Assembly (NCBI GenBank): GCA_026075535.2 | Contig: AP026550.1 | Coordinates: 3,596,001 to 3,660,000 of the forward strand | Reading direction: 5' to 3' | From: Tricholoma matsutake | Taxonomy: Eukaryota > Basidiomycota > Agaricomycetes > Agaricales > Tricholomataceae | DNA: 64,000 nt | In this document: positions 31,387 through 42,812 of the stretch, piece after piece | How the letters are laid out: the number at the start of each line of letters is the position of its first letter | How positions within the stretch are numbered: position 1 is the stretch's first letter | The notes under the pieces: generated by a model | Seen by the model: only the letters and a program-made list of their open reading frames with translations | Databases searched by the model: none | What the model was told of the DNA's origin: nothing | Made by a program: the position numbers and the translations under genes

Positions 31387-33206
31387 ACTTGGCAGAATGC
31401 ATTAAAACACAGCGTGCAGAATCAAAGAAAATCCTAGAGGGACTGCATAACATTGTTGCTTCCAATTGATCACCCACTGATCATGATCGAGTGATGTCAT
31501 CTCCCAATCATGATTGACTCGAGATGCTTTGGGAATCATTTGACAACCTCACACTTGGGGGCGAGGTGGATCTATATGCCCTGATCTCAGAGATGTTGGA
31601 GATAGATCCAGAATCGCTTCCATTCAAAGATGAACCACATACTTGGGATGAAGCACAGAACTCAATCAATGCCAAGCATTGGGAGGAGGGTTATCGTGAT
31701 GCACTCAAGTCATTGCAAGATATGAATGTATATAAACTCATCTCATGTGACTCAGTACCATCTGGGCACTGCATATGTAAAGGTCGACCAGTATTTCACA
31801 TCAAGCAGGATGAGAATGGAACTCCAGTTTGTTGGAAGGTATGCCTTGTCTTTAAAGGTTTCAAACAGATTTTTGGCAAGGATTACATGAAGACCACCTC
31901 ACCTACCGCACGCATGGAATCTTGGCAAATTCTCTTACATATTGCTGCCTCACTCGGTTGGGATGCACAACAAATTGATGTCAAGACTGCTTTCCTCTAT
32001 GGACTTTTACCAGCCAACAAAATTCAGTATATGGAACAACCAGCAGGTTTTGAGGAGTTAGGAAAGGAGGATTGGGTGTGGGAATTACAACAAGGACTTT
32101 ACGGTATGAAGCAGAGCAGATGCATCTGGAACCAAACACTAAATGCGCAGATGATAACCTGGGGTTTTACCAGACTTTTGTGCAAATCCTGTGTTTATTA
32201 TCGGAAGACTGATTTTGGCACCATTATAGCAGCTGTACATGTTGATGACTACTTATCAATTGCCAGTCAGAAAGAAGAGAATGAGCACTTCAAGGATCAG
32301 ATGCAGGAGGTTTGGACAATTTCAGAGCTTGGGACAGCACATTTTGTAGTAGGCATTGCCATTTCCTGGGATTGGGAGTGCAGGACGGTTGCATTATCGC
32401 AGGCAGTGCTGATTGACAAAATTGTTTCTCAATTTGGTCAGACTGACGCCAACCCCTTATCCACACCGATGTAACCAGATCAGAAGTTGCATCATGTTGA
32501 GCGCACCACTTTCTCTCCACAGGAGCAGACAAAACTAGCCACCCTACCCTATCGCTCGTTGGTTGGCTGTTTATTGTACCTTGCAATCTCGACTCGCCCT
32601 GATATCTCATTCCCAGTTCAACAACTTTCCCAATTCCTTGACTCATACTCTTTCGAGCATTGGCACACCACCTTATGCCTCATATGATACCTTAAAGGGA
32701 CACGCAATCTCAAACTTCACTTGGGAGGGGATAATCCTATCTCATTGCTGGCATACACTGACTCTGACTGGGCGAGTTGCCTGGATACTAGATGAAGTGT
32801 TGGCAGATACATGTGCTCACTTGGGTCTGGAGCAATTTCATGGACTGCGCATAAGCAGAAAACCATCACTGCTTCCTCCTGTGAGGCCGAATATGTTGCT
32901 GCTTTTGAAGCGGCAAAGGAATGCATTTGGGTTTGTACTCTACTCACCACAATTGGTTACGCACCCCATGCACCAACCCTGATGCTCTGTGATAACACAG
33001 CATCTATCAGTTTATCTGAGGATCCTCTTCTTCACTCAAGAGTGAAGCATGTTGATGTACAATTTCACTTCTTATGCAAAAGAGTTCAATCACAGGAACT
33101 CGCTGTATCCTATGTCAATACACGCAATAATATTGCCGATCTCTTCACCAAGGCTCTTGATGTCAAACAATTCACAAGACTTCACAGCTTTCTGGGTCTG
33201 GCCTAA
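31387..33206 (+). pseudogene. Copia-1 reverse transcriptase and RNase H
   Basis: The RT domain runs 31524-32474. It has DEPHTWDEAQNSINAKHWEEGYRDALKSL, then FKGFKQIFGKDYMKTTSPTARMES, then QIDVKTAFLYGLL, then GLYGMKQSRCIWN and the active site HVDDYLSIAS (about 32240), as in Copia elements. A TAA at 32472-32474 interrupts before the connection. RNase H follows in shifted frames: ISTRPDISFPVQQLSQF, then ITASSCEAEYVAAFEAAKECIW (about 32870-32940), then LCDNTASISLSEDPLLHSRVKHVDVQFHFL, then FTKALDVKQFTRLHSFLGL to 33206. The catalytic residues are mostly kept. The integrase-RT linker is largely missing. Confidence 0.9.
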
Positions 33207-33230
33207 TTTTCATTATTCCCCTGATTCCAT

Positions 33231-33260
33231 GTGAGGAGGAGTATTCACGGTGAGGAGGAG
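33231..33260 (+). other. Duplicated polypurine tract of Copia-1
   Basis: GTGAGGAGGAG occurs at 33231-33241 and again at 33250-33260. The second copy abuts the 3' LTR and is the expected plus-strand primer. The first is a 19-bp-spaced duplicate. Confidence 0.75.
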
Positions 33261-33622
33261 TGTTGACATCTGCTGCACCATGAATATGTGTTTTGACGCT
33301 GTTTGATGCAGTGTGTTATTTATAGCACACTTTGTGATGTGTATGTTCCCCTTATCAATTATCCCTTTATCACATCCCTTTCTTCTATATACCATTGTCA
33401 TACTCACAGTATATATATCAGACATAGTAGACACATACACCTCAGTCCATTATACACAGGCTGAGGTGAGTAGATATTATTTCATTGATTGCTTACAGTT
33501 ACTCACTATACCGCTTGTAGATTGATTACTCATGTATTCTAGGTATAGTAGTAACTCTAATAATAGTCCATTATACACAGGCTGAGATTGATTACTTGTG
33601 TATTCTAGGTTGGATCTCTACA
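33261..33622 (+). repeat. Copia-1 3' LTR
   Basis: A 362-bp partner of 5069-5420, beginning TGTTGACATC and ending GGATCTCTACA, followed by the TTGAT duplication. Confidence 0.95.
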
Positions 33623-34810
33623 TTGATTGCATGGGATTTCCAGACAGAGTCAGGAGACTGAAGGTTTATTCTACAGTAATGAGTTAACACAAGAGGGTGT
33701 TCTGAACTTCTTTCTTCTTTTGTAAAGGCACCTGAGACTGAAAGCTGCTTGAAGAGTGGGCGAGACATGAGGCACAGAATATCTGCAAGTTCACTGGAAA
33801 TCAAGACTGGGGTGCACCCATGGTCAATAAGGGCATTGATGGGAGTGGGTGCGCACGTGGCAGGAGCATCAATGCAGCAAGTCCAGTGGAGGTGAGGGGG
33901 AAAGGCAAGAGGATTTGGTACATACTCACCAGCTATATTCACATCTATGAACTCATCCCCTTCCTCTCCAAAGCTATCACTGTCCTTGAATGATGCTCCT
34001 CCTTCAAAAACAGCTGCCACAATGGTGGTACCATTCTTGATCTTCTCATAAGCATTTTGGCTTTGGCAGCATTTGTGGCTGTAACCTTTTTGCAGTCTTC
34101 AAGAGTGGGGCAAGGGTTGTTACAGTTCCGGCTGATGTGACCTGCATAGAAAACTTGGCACTTGAAACAGCTGAGGTGAAGACATAAAAGGTTCTTCTTA
34201 TCCTCAGTCAAAGGTCTCAGTGCAGGGCTGGCTTGCATGGAGGATGTGGTTGGGATATTGATGGTTGTTAAGTCATGTAGCATGCCACCACTGACTTTTG
34301 CAGCATGCGCTACCCTGTTTGAGCTGTGTGTTGCCAAAAGGTTGACCTCTAGAAGGTGGATGCATTCCAACCACTCATTGAGATCTGTGAGGGCATCCAG
34401 GGTGCCCTGGGTTGCACTGGGTGTGGTTCCATTGTTTGCTTTGTATAGGTGTTTCAGGCCTTCAGACATGTGGGGGATGAGGTGGAGGCAGACACAGTCA
34501 TCTGGGATGTGGTATGGGGATTTGGCAACCTTAAGTTCAGTGTTTGCATTATGGACTTTGTTGACCCAAGTCAGGAAGTTTGAAGCACCTTGGATCAAGA
34601 TTTGATCTTGAATGAGGTCGTCCTCCCAGGTTCAGGGTAGGAACTTCTTCTTGAAGGTTACCATGAAATCCATGAAAGACAAGCCCAGGAGGCCATCCTC
34701 TTCAGCCATAAAATAACCCAAGACTGGACAGCTGCTGATTCAAAGTTATAGATAATTTTTCTGACATGGTCATCCTCCTCAATGTCCTTCATGGAGAAAT
34801 ACCTGCAGCA
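33623..34810 (-). pseudogene. Gypsy-A Gag and protease N-terminus
   Basis: Read leftwards from about 34810. Gag begins with FSMKDIEEDDHVRKIIYNFESAAVQSWV and continues, through shifted frames, with NFLTWVNKVHNANTELKVAKSPYHIPDDCVCLHLIPHMSEGLKHLYKANNGTTP. Near 34150-34190 a zinc knuckle reads CFKCQVFYAGHISRNC (longer than the CCHC norm by two residues between the second Cys and His). The protease starts after 33950 with LIDHGCTPVLISSELADIL; D-x-G is present as DHG. It stops at the Copia-1 insertion at 33627 and continues at 5063. Confidence 0.8.
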
Positions 34811-35442
34811 AGCATTTTCAAATTGTCAAATTACATGTAACATCAAAAGACCAGCAGAAAGAATGGGTGGGGCAGACAGGGAAGCTTGTCGTACTTTGGC
34901 AGGCACATACGATTGGAGACATGGGTATTGCATTTGGGAAGGAGTCTGATTCTGAGTCTGAGGATGCAGAGCATTTCCAGGTCTGATACAGGGGAGTGGT
35001 CTAGGCTGGGGGTGGCATGTTCAGTGGAGAGCTCAAGGGTGACAATTCGGGCATTGCTACAGACTGGGCTATTTGGTGAGCGCAGTACCAGGTAGTGAGC
35101 AGTACAGCTGATGAAGGTTGTTGAGACAGGGTGTTGGGTGTTTCTGTGAGCAATGCTGTGGGTGAAAGGGAAAGAAATTTGGGTGACTTGTTGGTCTTTT
35201 GGGGTCTTTTATGGCAGCATCTTATAATGCCTTGGGGAGTGATAAGGCTCTGTTGGGGGCAATAAGGGCTTTGACATGGAATGACATCAGTGCTTCCACA
35301 TTGTGGAGTGACCACAGTGCTGCAGTATTGCGGTGTCTCTTTCTAGGAGGGGTTAAATTCCTTCCCAGATGGGGAATTGCCACAGTGTTATCAGTTGTTG
35401 CTGATGGGTTCGATTTCATTTCCAGGTGGCCAGGGCATGATT
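34811..35442. other. Gypsy-A leader and 5' Gag region
   Basis: No complete gene is seen. It lies between Gag and the presumed LTR. Minus-strand fragments (for example 35001-35315) are Pro/Ser/Leu-rich and may be a decayed Gag N-terminus. Confidence 0.4.
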
Positions 35443-35865
35443 TGTGTTGATCCACGCATCATCCAAACTAACTCCTGTACTTTTGACACTCAAATGGACA
35501 CTCAGAGAGAGAACCAAGTAAACAGAAAGTTTGTATGAATTCAAGATGAAGATGCAATCCAAATACATTGTACAACAATCAACATGTCACATGTGATCAC
35601 ATGTCCAATACTAATAGAATAAGACAATAATAGAGCGCACAAAGAAGTAGAAGAAATTACAATTCCTTGTACCTCAGACTTGTCTTTATAACCCAATGAA
35701 CATGCCATCAAAATGCAGGTTTAAGTGCGGTGCCAAATAAGCTTTCTTTTGAAAGTCAGCCCCTACAGATTTTCAAAGTCAGTGGGTTCTTCCAACACGT
35801 GGATTTTGGATCAAAATGGAAAGTAAGTCTCATGGTTCATTTTGAACATTCAGCTTGATCACACA
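35443..35865 (-). repeat. Probable 5' LTR of Gypsy-A
   Basis: A 423-bp non-coding block whose ends mirror one another (TGTGTTGATC at 35443 and GATCACACA at 35865). It is placed right of the minus-strand Gag. No second copy is present because the element is truncated at about 4035. Confidence 0.55.
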
Positions 35866-37440
35866 ACCTGTACCATGGTCCACCACTTCTGTCTACCAGC
35901 CTGTCTGCCAGCACCACCACGTCCATCTATAAGCACCTCTACTCCACCTACACCCAGCACCACCACTCCCATGCCCCACTCCCACAGCAGCAAGAACCAG
36001 TGCTGGCTGCAAACAAGTCATTTTGGATGCAACACGAGCCCAGACGATGCAACCGTCATTTGGGCCCTAAATATGTTTTTTGTTTTTGTTTTTTTGCTTG
36101 TGTTTATCAATCAACTAACTAAATGTTTTTCTTCATTTTTTGGGATCTAAACTACTAGTGATGACAGACCCAGACACGAGACACACTACGACCCCAGATG
36201 CCAGACTAACCCCCTCCTCCCTGTCCAAATGGGGTGTGAGGCTGTCGACACAGGCTAGGAGGGTGCAGAGGGATGCCGGGAGACCCCAGAAGGGAATACC
36301 CACCCGGTAAGCACCCAGCAACCCCCATACATGTGCCATGTCACACTGACCCCCCAAACCCCCTCAAAGAGAGTTCCATGACAACGCTGAACACCACCCA
36401 TCCCCACCACTGCAAGCACCTGCTTGCAGGTTGGGTAGGGTGAGTGGACGATGGTAGGCACCAATGATGATGAGGAACGAGCACCAGGGCCCCACCACAA
36501 TGATGAACAACCCCAGGACCCCACAACAACGATGAGGCAATGACCCCAGGATGCCCAATGATGACCCCGGCACCGGCACTGGCACCAACACAAACAACGC
36601 CCCACAGGCCCCAGCACTACCCACCCAAGGCACTGGGTTCCGAATGACACACCACCCGTTTCCAGACCCATGAGCAACTGCTTGTGGGGTGGATCGCAGG
36701 TGGCATACTGGCTACAAGGGGAATGACAAACAGAGCCAAGACGACACTCGCTGCACCTGCAAGCATGACCACAGCAGCATCCTGACCCACCACCATAAAT
36801 GACTGCTGGGAATGGGGCAGGGACGACAACAATAATGACAACCATGACCACAACTATGATGGGAACAGCGAGGCGGGCAGGGTCCACAGGGATGACACAA
36901 GATGAGAGGGAAACAAAGGGGAGCAGGAATGAGGCCCAGGAGATCTTGACGTCTCCTGCACCATAAGTAAGTTTTTTTTTGTTTTCTTTTTGTCCCTGCG
37001 ACAGATGACTGGCGATGACAGCAACCCAGCACCAGCCCCAGATGATGACGCCCATGGCACCAGACCCCTCCGCTACGAGCAACTGCTTGTAGGGGGCAAG
37101 GCTGGTGCATATGAGCCAACGGCAGCGGGGAAGGGGAACGATGCTGAGAAACGACATGATGAAATGGCCCAAATGACAATGTGGATCATCATTTGGGCTG
37201 TAGATATTTTTTCTTCTTTCTTTTTGTGTTTTGTTTTACTAACTTTTTGGCCCTTCTCCCTCCTCTCCCTCTCCTGCCCCCCCTCTTCCCTTCTCTGCCT
37301 TCCCCTCACTCTCTCCTCTCTCCCCTCCACCCTCCCCTCCCCCTTACTCCCTTTCACTTCATGCCTCACTCCCCTCTCCCTCACTCCCTTTTATACTCAT
37401 TATTTACACTGTATATAATTTCAAATATAATGTCACTTTG
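35866..37440. repeat. GAC/ACC-rich modular repeat sequence
   Basis: Low-complexity modules with a recurring CAA-CTGCTTG-GGG core at about 36415, 36670 and 37078, and TCATTTGGGC...TTTTTCTT tails at about 36055 and 37190. It is related to the interior of the TIR element at 9566-12023. The 305-residue minus-strand frame at 36255-37172 is Cys/Gly/Val-rich and arises from this composition; I do not call it a gene. From 37250 it becomes a CTCCCC-rich polypyrimidine stretch. Confidence 0.5.
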
Positions 37441-37972
37441 AAATTCTCAGAGGATTGTTATGCTTTTTGCTAGTGATTGTAATGTAGGTCATTAATACTA
37501 AGTGTTAGTTGATGGAAATACCAGCTAAGACACAGGCACTACCTCCCTTTTGTACATAAACAGTCAACTAATTCCAGATGAAACTGATCACTTGTTGGTA
37601 GTATTTACTGTGAAGATATCATGTTCCAGACAATATTGGACATTTTAGATATTTGTTACTCTTTTGTCATTCTTTCATCATCTCTTAGTAGTAGTTACAT
37701 TTGATTTGCTTAGTTTACTTCACCTGGCACCAAGGTAAGCCTACAACCTATGCACACATATATATAAGTAGATCTTAGAGGACTCATTCATGCCAGGCTT
37801 TAGCCATGGCCCAATTGGACAAGTACTGGTAAGAGATAGAATCTCTTACACTAGCTCATGTTATTGCTGTCAATCATAATAGGTAAACTGTTTAACCATC
37901 TATAAGTATACTGTATAACTACTGTGTACACTGCCTTGAGGCCCAAGGCCTATATGTAAACATAAACATATA
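37441..37972. other. No recognisable feature
   Basis: AT-rich sequence without open frames or repeats that I can identify. It runs up to the LINE target-site duplication. Confidence 0.5.
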
Positions 37973-37985
37973 CAGTATAAACCAT
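37973..37985. repeat. LINE target-site duplication, left copy
   Basis: CAGTATAAACCAT (13 bp) is repeated exactly at 48853-48865, on the other side of the LINE. Confidence 0.9.
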
Positions 37986-38472
37986 TTCTTTTTTTTTTTT
38001 TTTGTGTTATTTTTCGGGCCTCTCAGGGCATACCCTATAATGGTCATTACATCTTAGAGTATCTATGTTAGGCCCCTTTGCCTTGACCTCTCCCCAGTCC
38101 TTGCCCCTCAGACGGCATGCCCTGGGCATTCGTTCCCCCTGAGGTCCAGTTCTTTAGGCTGTTTAGGACTGCGGGACCCTTCGTCGACCTCTTCTTTGGT
38201 TCACTTGGTGTCCTTGCTGTTGAGTTTGCGTGACTGTTAGTTGCCTGGCCATCTTATGGCAGGCACAAGTCAGACAGTGTGGGTGTGGGGTTTTGTCTGG
38301 TTCTGGTACCTCTAGTTGTGTGCTTCGTAATTTCCATAGTCTTCTGTGTTCCAGGCAGAATTTTATTTTATTTTATTTTGTTGGTTTTGGGATATGCGTG
38401 GCATCTGTAGTTGCTAGCTCTTGAGTTTGGGTTGAGTTCGTCCCTATAAAGTGGCGTGCAAGTATATGTTCC

Positions 38473-39365
38473 TCATGATATGTGGTGTTCACCTTTGGTA
38501 GGGAGCAGCCACCCTGTTTTGTTCACATAACTGATTAGCCCCTTTACCCCTTTTTCGGTGCTCAGTAGCACTGGTAGGTCCCTGGAGTCCCTTCTCATTT
38601 GGTGGTCTAGCTCGTGCCATTCCTTATTGTAGGCCTCGCATTCAAAGAGGAAGTGTATTATGGTCTCTTTAGCTGGTGGGCCTTGCCCTTGGCATGCTGT
38701 GCAGTCGCTCAATTCTATTTTCTTGATGCGGTGTGAGTAGAAATTCAGTGGTATGTGTCCCATGCATATCTGTGTCAGTAGACTGGCCTGTTGTCTCTTA
38801 AGGCTTGACTGTATTTTAGCATAGAAGTTGTACGAGAATTTTGGGTCTAGTCGACTCAGCTTTGGTTGGCGTGGGGATGCTTGCCACATCTCTTTTCCTC
38901 TGTCTTTCAGTTCATGATGGTATCTCTGCTTTACTGCTGCTACACTTCTTGGCAGCTTCCCTCATAGGATGGGTGGGGCTAGAGTCACCTTGGGCTGCTC
39001 TTTTTGCTTCTTCATCTACTTTTTTGTTGCCTTGCACCCCGCTATGCCCTGATATCCAGACCAGGTGGAAGCGCGTTGTGTTGGGGTTTACGTTGGTCGC
39101 GTTGACACTTTCTGCAATAGTCAGTAGGTCCTCGATAAGGTATTGGGCGGTGGTAGCTTTGCGCATCTTGATCCTTTTGATGAGTGCTTGGCTGTCTGTT
39201 AGTATGGATATCGGGAGTCATCCTGCTATGTGCTCTGATTTGATCATCCAGATACCTAATAGCGCCCCTACTGCCTCTGCTTCAAAGGATGTGTACTCAT
39301 TTGCACTTCCTAGGTGGTATCTCAGCACCTTGGACAGCGTGTGCCTTCCCCTTCTATACATCTGA
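38473..39365 (-). pseudogene. LINE ORF2: RNase H and C-terminal zinc motif
   Basis: The RNase H part is in two frames. It reads LSKVLRYHLGSANEYTSFEAEAVGALLGIW (39340-39250), ILTDSQALIKRI, then HLVWISGHSGVQGNKKVDEEAKRAA (about 39010-39080). The catalytic E, D and D positions are visible; the first Asp would lie in the deleted part. Downstream 38473-38889 has PLNFYSHRIKKIELSDCTACQGQGPPAKETIIHFLFECEAY, a C-x2-C...H-x4-C motif common at the end of such ORF2 proteins. An in-frame stop lies near 39219. Confidence 0.8.
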
Positions 39366-40088
39366 GATTACCACTGTGAATACTTTTGCCATAGTGCACA
39401 GTAAAGCGATGGGGCAGTACGCTTTGGGTACTTCATAACTTGGTTTTCCCGGTTTCCTTAGTATGCACGTCGTGGATTCCTGCCATCCCTGGTAGTAGAC
39501 TCCGTGGCTCAGTATCGCCCTGTATATTGTTAGTAGGTATGGGACTATGAGGTTGGCTGTTTTTTGTAAAACAATGTTTGGTATGTCGTCTGGTCCTGGT
39601 GCTTTGTATGGGGATAGCTTTGTTATGCGCATGTGGATTTGTTCCTCCGTGATTGTTGCTGGTAATGGGATCATGTCTGGATAGTGGTATTCCTGTGGTA
39701 CCGTTGTTCCCATTGGTTTTGGTGGGAAGAAAGCCTCTGCGAGGGCCTTGGCTTTGCCCTCGTTTGTGTTTACCTCCCTTAGTAGGCCGTCGCCTCTCTT
39801 TACTTTTAGTGAGGGTATTCTTGTCTGTCCTCCATCGCCTATTGGGTTAGAAATGAATTTGTTTGCCATCCATATGTCTGAGCTGTCTGCATTTTCAAGG
39901 TAGTCGTTCCAGTGGTCCATCTTGGCTTTGATGATGTCCTCTGCATATCTTTGGTGGGCCTGGCGAAGGGCTTGGTGGCTTGGGTGTTCGTTCACTGCTC
40001 GGTTTCTATATGATTTGGCGCATAGCCTATTGACTGCCTTTTTTTTTTCCTTAGTTCTTTTGTCCACCACCTCTTCGATAGAGGGCAT
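39354..40088 (-). pseudogene. LINE ORF2: start of reverse transcriptase (core deleted)
   Basis: Carries the linker (LRQAHQRYAEDIIKAKMDHWNDYLENADSSDIW) and RT blocks up to ITKLSPYKAPGPDDIPNIVLQK, ILSHGVYYQGWQESTTCILRKPGKPSYEVPKAYCPIALL and MAKVFTVVISDV. It then passes straight into RNase H. The fingers/palm segment with the FxDD active site is absent, an internal deletion of several hundred codons at about 39354. Its 5' join to the endonuclease is shifted by an indel in an A-run (T-run at about 40036-40050). Confidence 0.85.
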
Positions 40089-41044
40089 GGGAAGTTTACT
40101 GGGACTTTGTTTTCGATTGTATTCTGTATCGCTGCTGTGAGCTGTTCTATTACCCTACTCAAGTCTTCATCAGTTCTGATCTCAGATGGTATTGGGATTA
40201 CCGCCAGCTCATTTCCCAGGTGTGCGTTGAATTCCCCCCATTCCGTTTCCCTGAAGTTTAGGGATAGCTTTGTCAGCGCCTTTTCCTGCGTTAGTTCCAG
40301 TATTGTCGCTATTGGGTAGTGGTCAGTTTTGCCTGGTTGCCTGGCTGGCATGGTGTTGCATTTCACCACATGGTTCACTAGTCTGCTGTTGCAGAACACA
40401 TTGTCGGGCCTAGAGTGTTGTTTCAAAACCATGTGCTTGAGCGTCAGTATGCCCTTTGGTAGCGCCATGTGCATGTCGTATTCTGCTACTAGGTCTATCA
40501 GTTCTCCTGCTTCTTCTAGGGCTTTGGCTGTGAAAAGGTGTGTGTCTTCATCCCTGTCCCACATTGGGTGATGTCAGTTGAAGTCCCCTCCCCACAGTAC
40601 GCGAGTGTCCTGGGGCCCTTGGTGGCTATTCCCACTGTTGTGCATGTATCTCTTTAGTGCTTCCAGTGTGTGTGAGTTCTCGCATGCATTGTATATACTG
40701 TATACTTGAAGCCTGCCATATGCGCCTGTTAGTTTGATTGCTACTATGTCGTTGGTGTCTGGAATGTCTAGTATTTTCCAGTCGTTTGAGGAAAGCGCCA
40801 AATTTACCCAGATCGTGGATTGCACTGGTGTGTCCAGGATTTGCCTCGAGGTGGGGGTTACTGCTGTGAAACGGTTTGGCGTTCTGATGCTGCTGAAAAA
40901 GGTGATGTATGGTTCCTGTATTAGTATGATGTCCCAATGTGCTGCTAGTGAGTTGTTTATGAGCTCCAGGTGCGCGGTGAGTGATTTGTTCAGGTTTATT
41001 TGTAGGACTCTTAGCTTTTGTTCTTCATTCGTCTCACTATTCAT
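40044..41044 (-). pseudogene. LINE ORF2: APE-type endonuclease
   Basis: The endonuclease nicks target DNA for priming. It begins at Met 41044 with LRVLQINLNKSLTAHLELI (Asn of the active site), WDIILIQEPYI (Glu), VYSIYNACEN and LWGGDFN. TGA follows at 40574-40576 where GDFN-R-HHP is normal. The same frame continues with HHPMWDRDEDTH, LPKGILTLKHMVLKQHSRPDNVFC and KTDHYPIATIL, which includes the terminal D-H pair. Its start overlaps the ORF1 stop by eight bases (ATGAATAG). Confidence 0.9.
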
Positions 41045-42547
41045 AGTTCACTTTGGGTGCTTGCCTGTCCCAGCTTTGGCACTCAAGTCCCTGCTCGTTT
41101 GAAGCTGCATGTCTAGGTTGGAAGTTTAGTTGGGTTTGCTGCATCAGTCCTCTCCTATTTGGTTGCACAAAGTCTGACAGTCCTGTGGTGATTGTCACCC
41201 TTTGGTTACTTGGGGGTGCTGCTTCCCATGTCCAGGTCTCCGTAGAAGGGTAGAATGGTAGCAGGTTCTCCAGGTTCCTCTCGTCATGCTCATTGCATTT
41301 TCTGAGGAATGTGGGGCACATACAGTCGTTACTTGCATGTCCACATTTTCTGCATGGAGTACATAGTAGTGTCGCTGCGCTACAGTCACTGGTCCTGTGG
41401 TTTTCCCTGCACCTAGCGCAAATGTCTCTACTGATAATGCACTCGTGCACCACGTGGTTATATCCCTGGCACTTTAGGCATCTGATTGGTTCTCTTTTGC
41501 ATTTGGTTACTGATACCTTTTTGTTGCAGATAACTAGCCCACCAAGTATGGCTTTATTTGTGCTATCTGGGTCCGTGAACGTAATGATCATATGTCCTAC
41601 CATTTGGTTTGGGTTCTGCCATCCAGGGGCCTTCACCCACCTGCATTTGCTGATTGCATCCTTGGTTAAGTCGTTGGACTCCGTTACCTCCTCTATGTGT
41701 GATTTCTCTGATACGTCAAAAGTTAGTGGGTCAAAATATGCCATGACATTGAAGTTGCAAGCTTCTGGTAGTATGGAGGTGCCCAGTTCGCATTCCATGT
41801 GCAGTATGTTTGCCTCGCTGCAGAGCCATGTCACGGATTTGTCGTCTCCAGCCTCTATGAGTAGTCCTCCATTTTTGAGCCATATTGCTGAATGGAGCTT
41901 GCACTCTTCGTTTGTTGTTTTTGCAGCTTTGGTCAGTTTTTCGTTCAGCTGTTTTAGTAGCTGTGGTGCTGGCAGTGTTTTTAGTTCCGGGATGTCCACT
42001 GAGAGGGTCCACAGGAACTGCCTTGCCCTTATACCTTCCTTCGCTCTGACCCTTGGGTCCACTCGGACTGGTGGTCTGGCTGTACCCTGGTTCAGGGCAT
42101 CCCTGTAGGGCATGGCTGGTGTCTTCTCCTTTTCTGCGGTACTTATCATTTTTTCAGTTGCTTTGTCTAGTTCTTCGATTGTTTCTTTTGCTTGCGTTAT
42201 TACCTCTTTTGTGGATTTGAGTAGACTGGCCATGAGCTCTTCCATTTTCTCTGTAAATGTGTTCTGTAACATGTCGACAAGCAGGGTCAGTTTCTTTGTC
42301 ACCATGGTAGTAACTTCCCTTGTTGTTTTCATTAATTCCAGTTCTTGGAGTAGGAAGGCCACTGCCCATATTCCATTTAGAGTTTGTAGAGGCATATTCG
42401 GTAGGGCTCCAACTTGGAACAGCATCTCGGCCAACGATTTTATTGATGGTGTTGAACCTGATGGAGCCATTAGACCCTTTGCCACTAGCCAGGAGAGCCC
42501 TGCTTCGGCATCTGTTATGTCTCCCAAGTTGGTTCCGCTTTGGGGTA
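41037..42547 (-). pseudogene. LINE ORF1, C-terminal part with CCHC knuckles
   Basis: RNA-binding ORF1 protein. Visible from left of Copia-2 are a Ser/Thr/Lys coiled-coil (EKMEELMASLLKSTKEVITQAKETIEEL) and a globular region (KQFLWTLSVDIPELKTL is near 42010). Near 41290-41480 there are Cys/His knuckles in tandem: CLKCQGYNHVVHEC, CARCRENHRTSDC and CRKCGHASNDC. The frame is open for 496 residues to the stop at 41037. Its N-terminus lies at 48513-48696 beyond Copia-2, and the frames join in register when one TTGCT copy is removed. Confidence 0.9.
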
Positions 42548-42552
42548 TTGCT

Positions 42553-42812
42553 TGTTGAAATTAATTAATATTGTTGCATGTGCATATTCTCCCACATTAA
42601 TTACCAATATTGATACATGTTTCATATGGATATTCCTCTGGAGTCATGTGATATCCTTACTATTATGTATATAAGGAGAACCTGTACTGTAGTAGGAATA
42701 TAGTGTTCTTACCTCTGCTAACCCCTAGCTGTAAGTCTAACTAAACCCCAGGTAGGTTGTAAGGAACATGTTGTCTCTTCCCCTGTGCAGCGTATATAGT
42801 CTGCTCCAACAG
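42553..42812 (+). repeat. Copia-2 5' LTR
   Basis: 260 bp, TGTTGAAATT to GCTCCAACA. GTATATAAGGAG at about 42667 gives a TATA-like promoter. Confidence 0.97.

Larger units (their letters stand above)
5069..33622 (+). mobile_element. Copia-1: Ty1/Copia element, split by two nested insertions
   Basis: Nearly identical LTRs (5069-5420 and 33261-33622) flank, in order, a primer-binding site, gag with a CCHC knuckle, protease-integrase, and RT-RNase H, all on the plus strand in Copia order. The perfect TSD TTGAT at 5064-5068 and 33623-33627 fixes the ends. Two interruptions, 6434-12112 and about 13441-31386, inflate the element to 28.5 kb. Part of the integrase C-terminus and the integrase-RT linker are missing at the second one. 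The host sequence is the protease frame of Gypsy-A. Confidence 0.95.

Noticed and set aside
36255..37172. Open frame of 305 residues on the minus strand, Cys/Gly/Val-rich
   Set aside because: It follows the GAC/ACC composition of the repeat modules, has no domain, and has equally long frames in other phases.
41293..42108. Plus-strand frame of 271 residues
   Set aside because: It is the antisense of LINE ORF1, whose zinc knuckles are clear on the minus strand.
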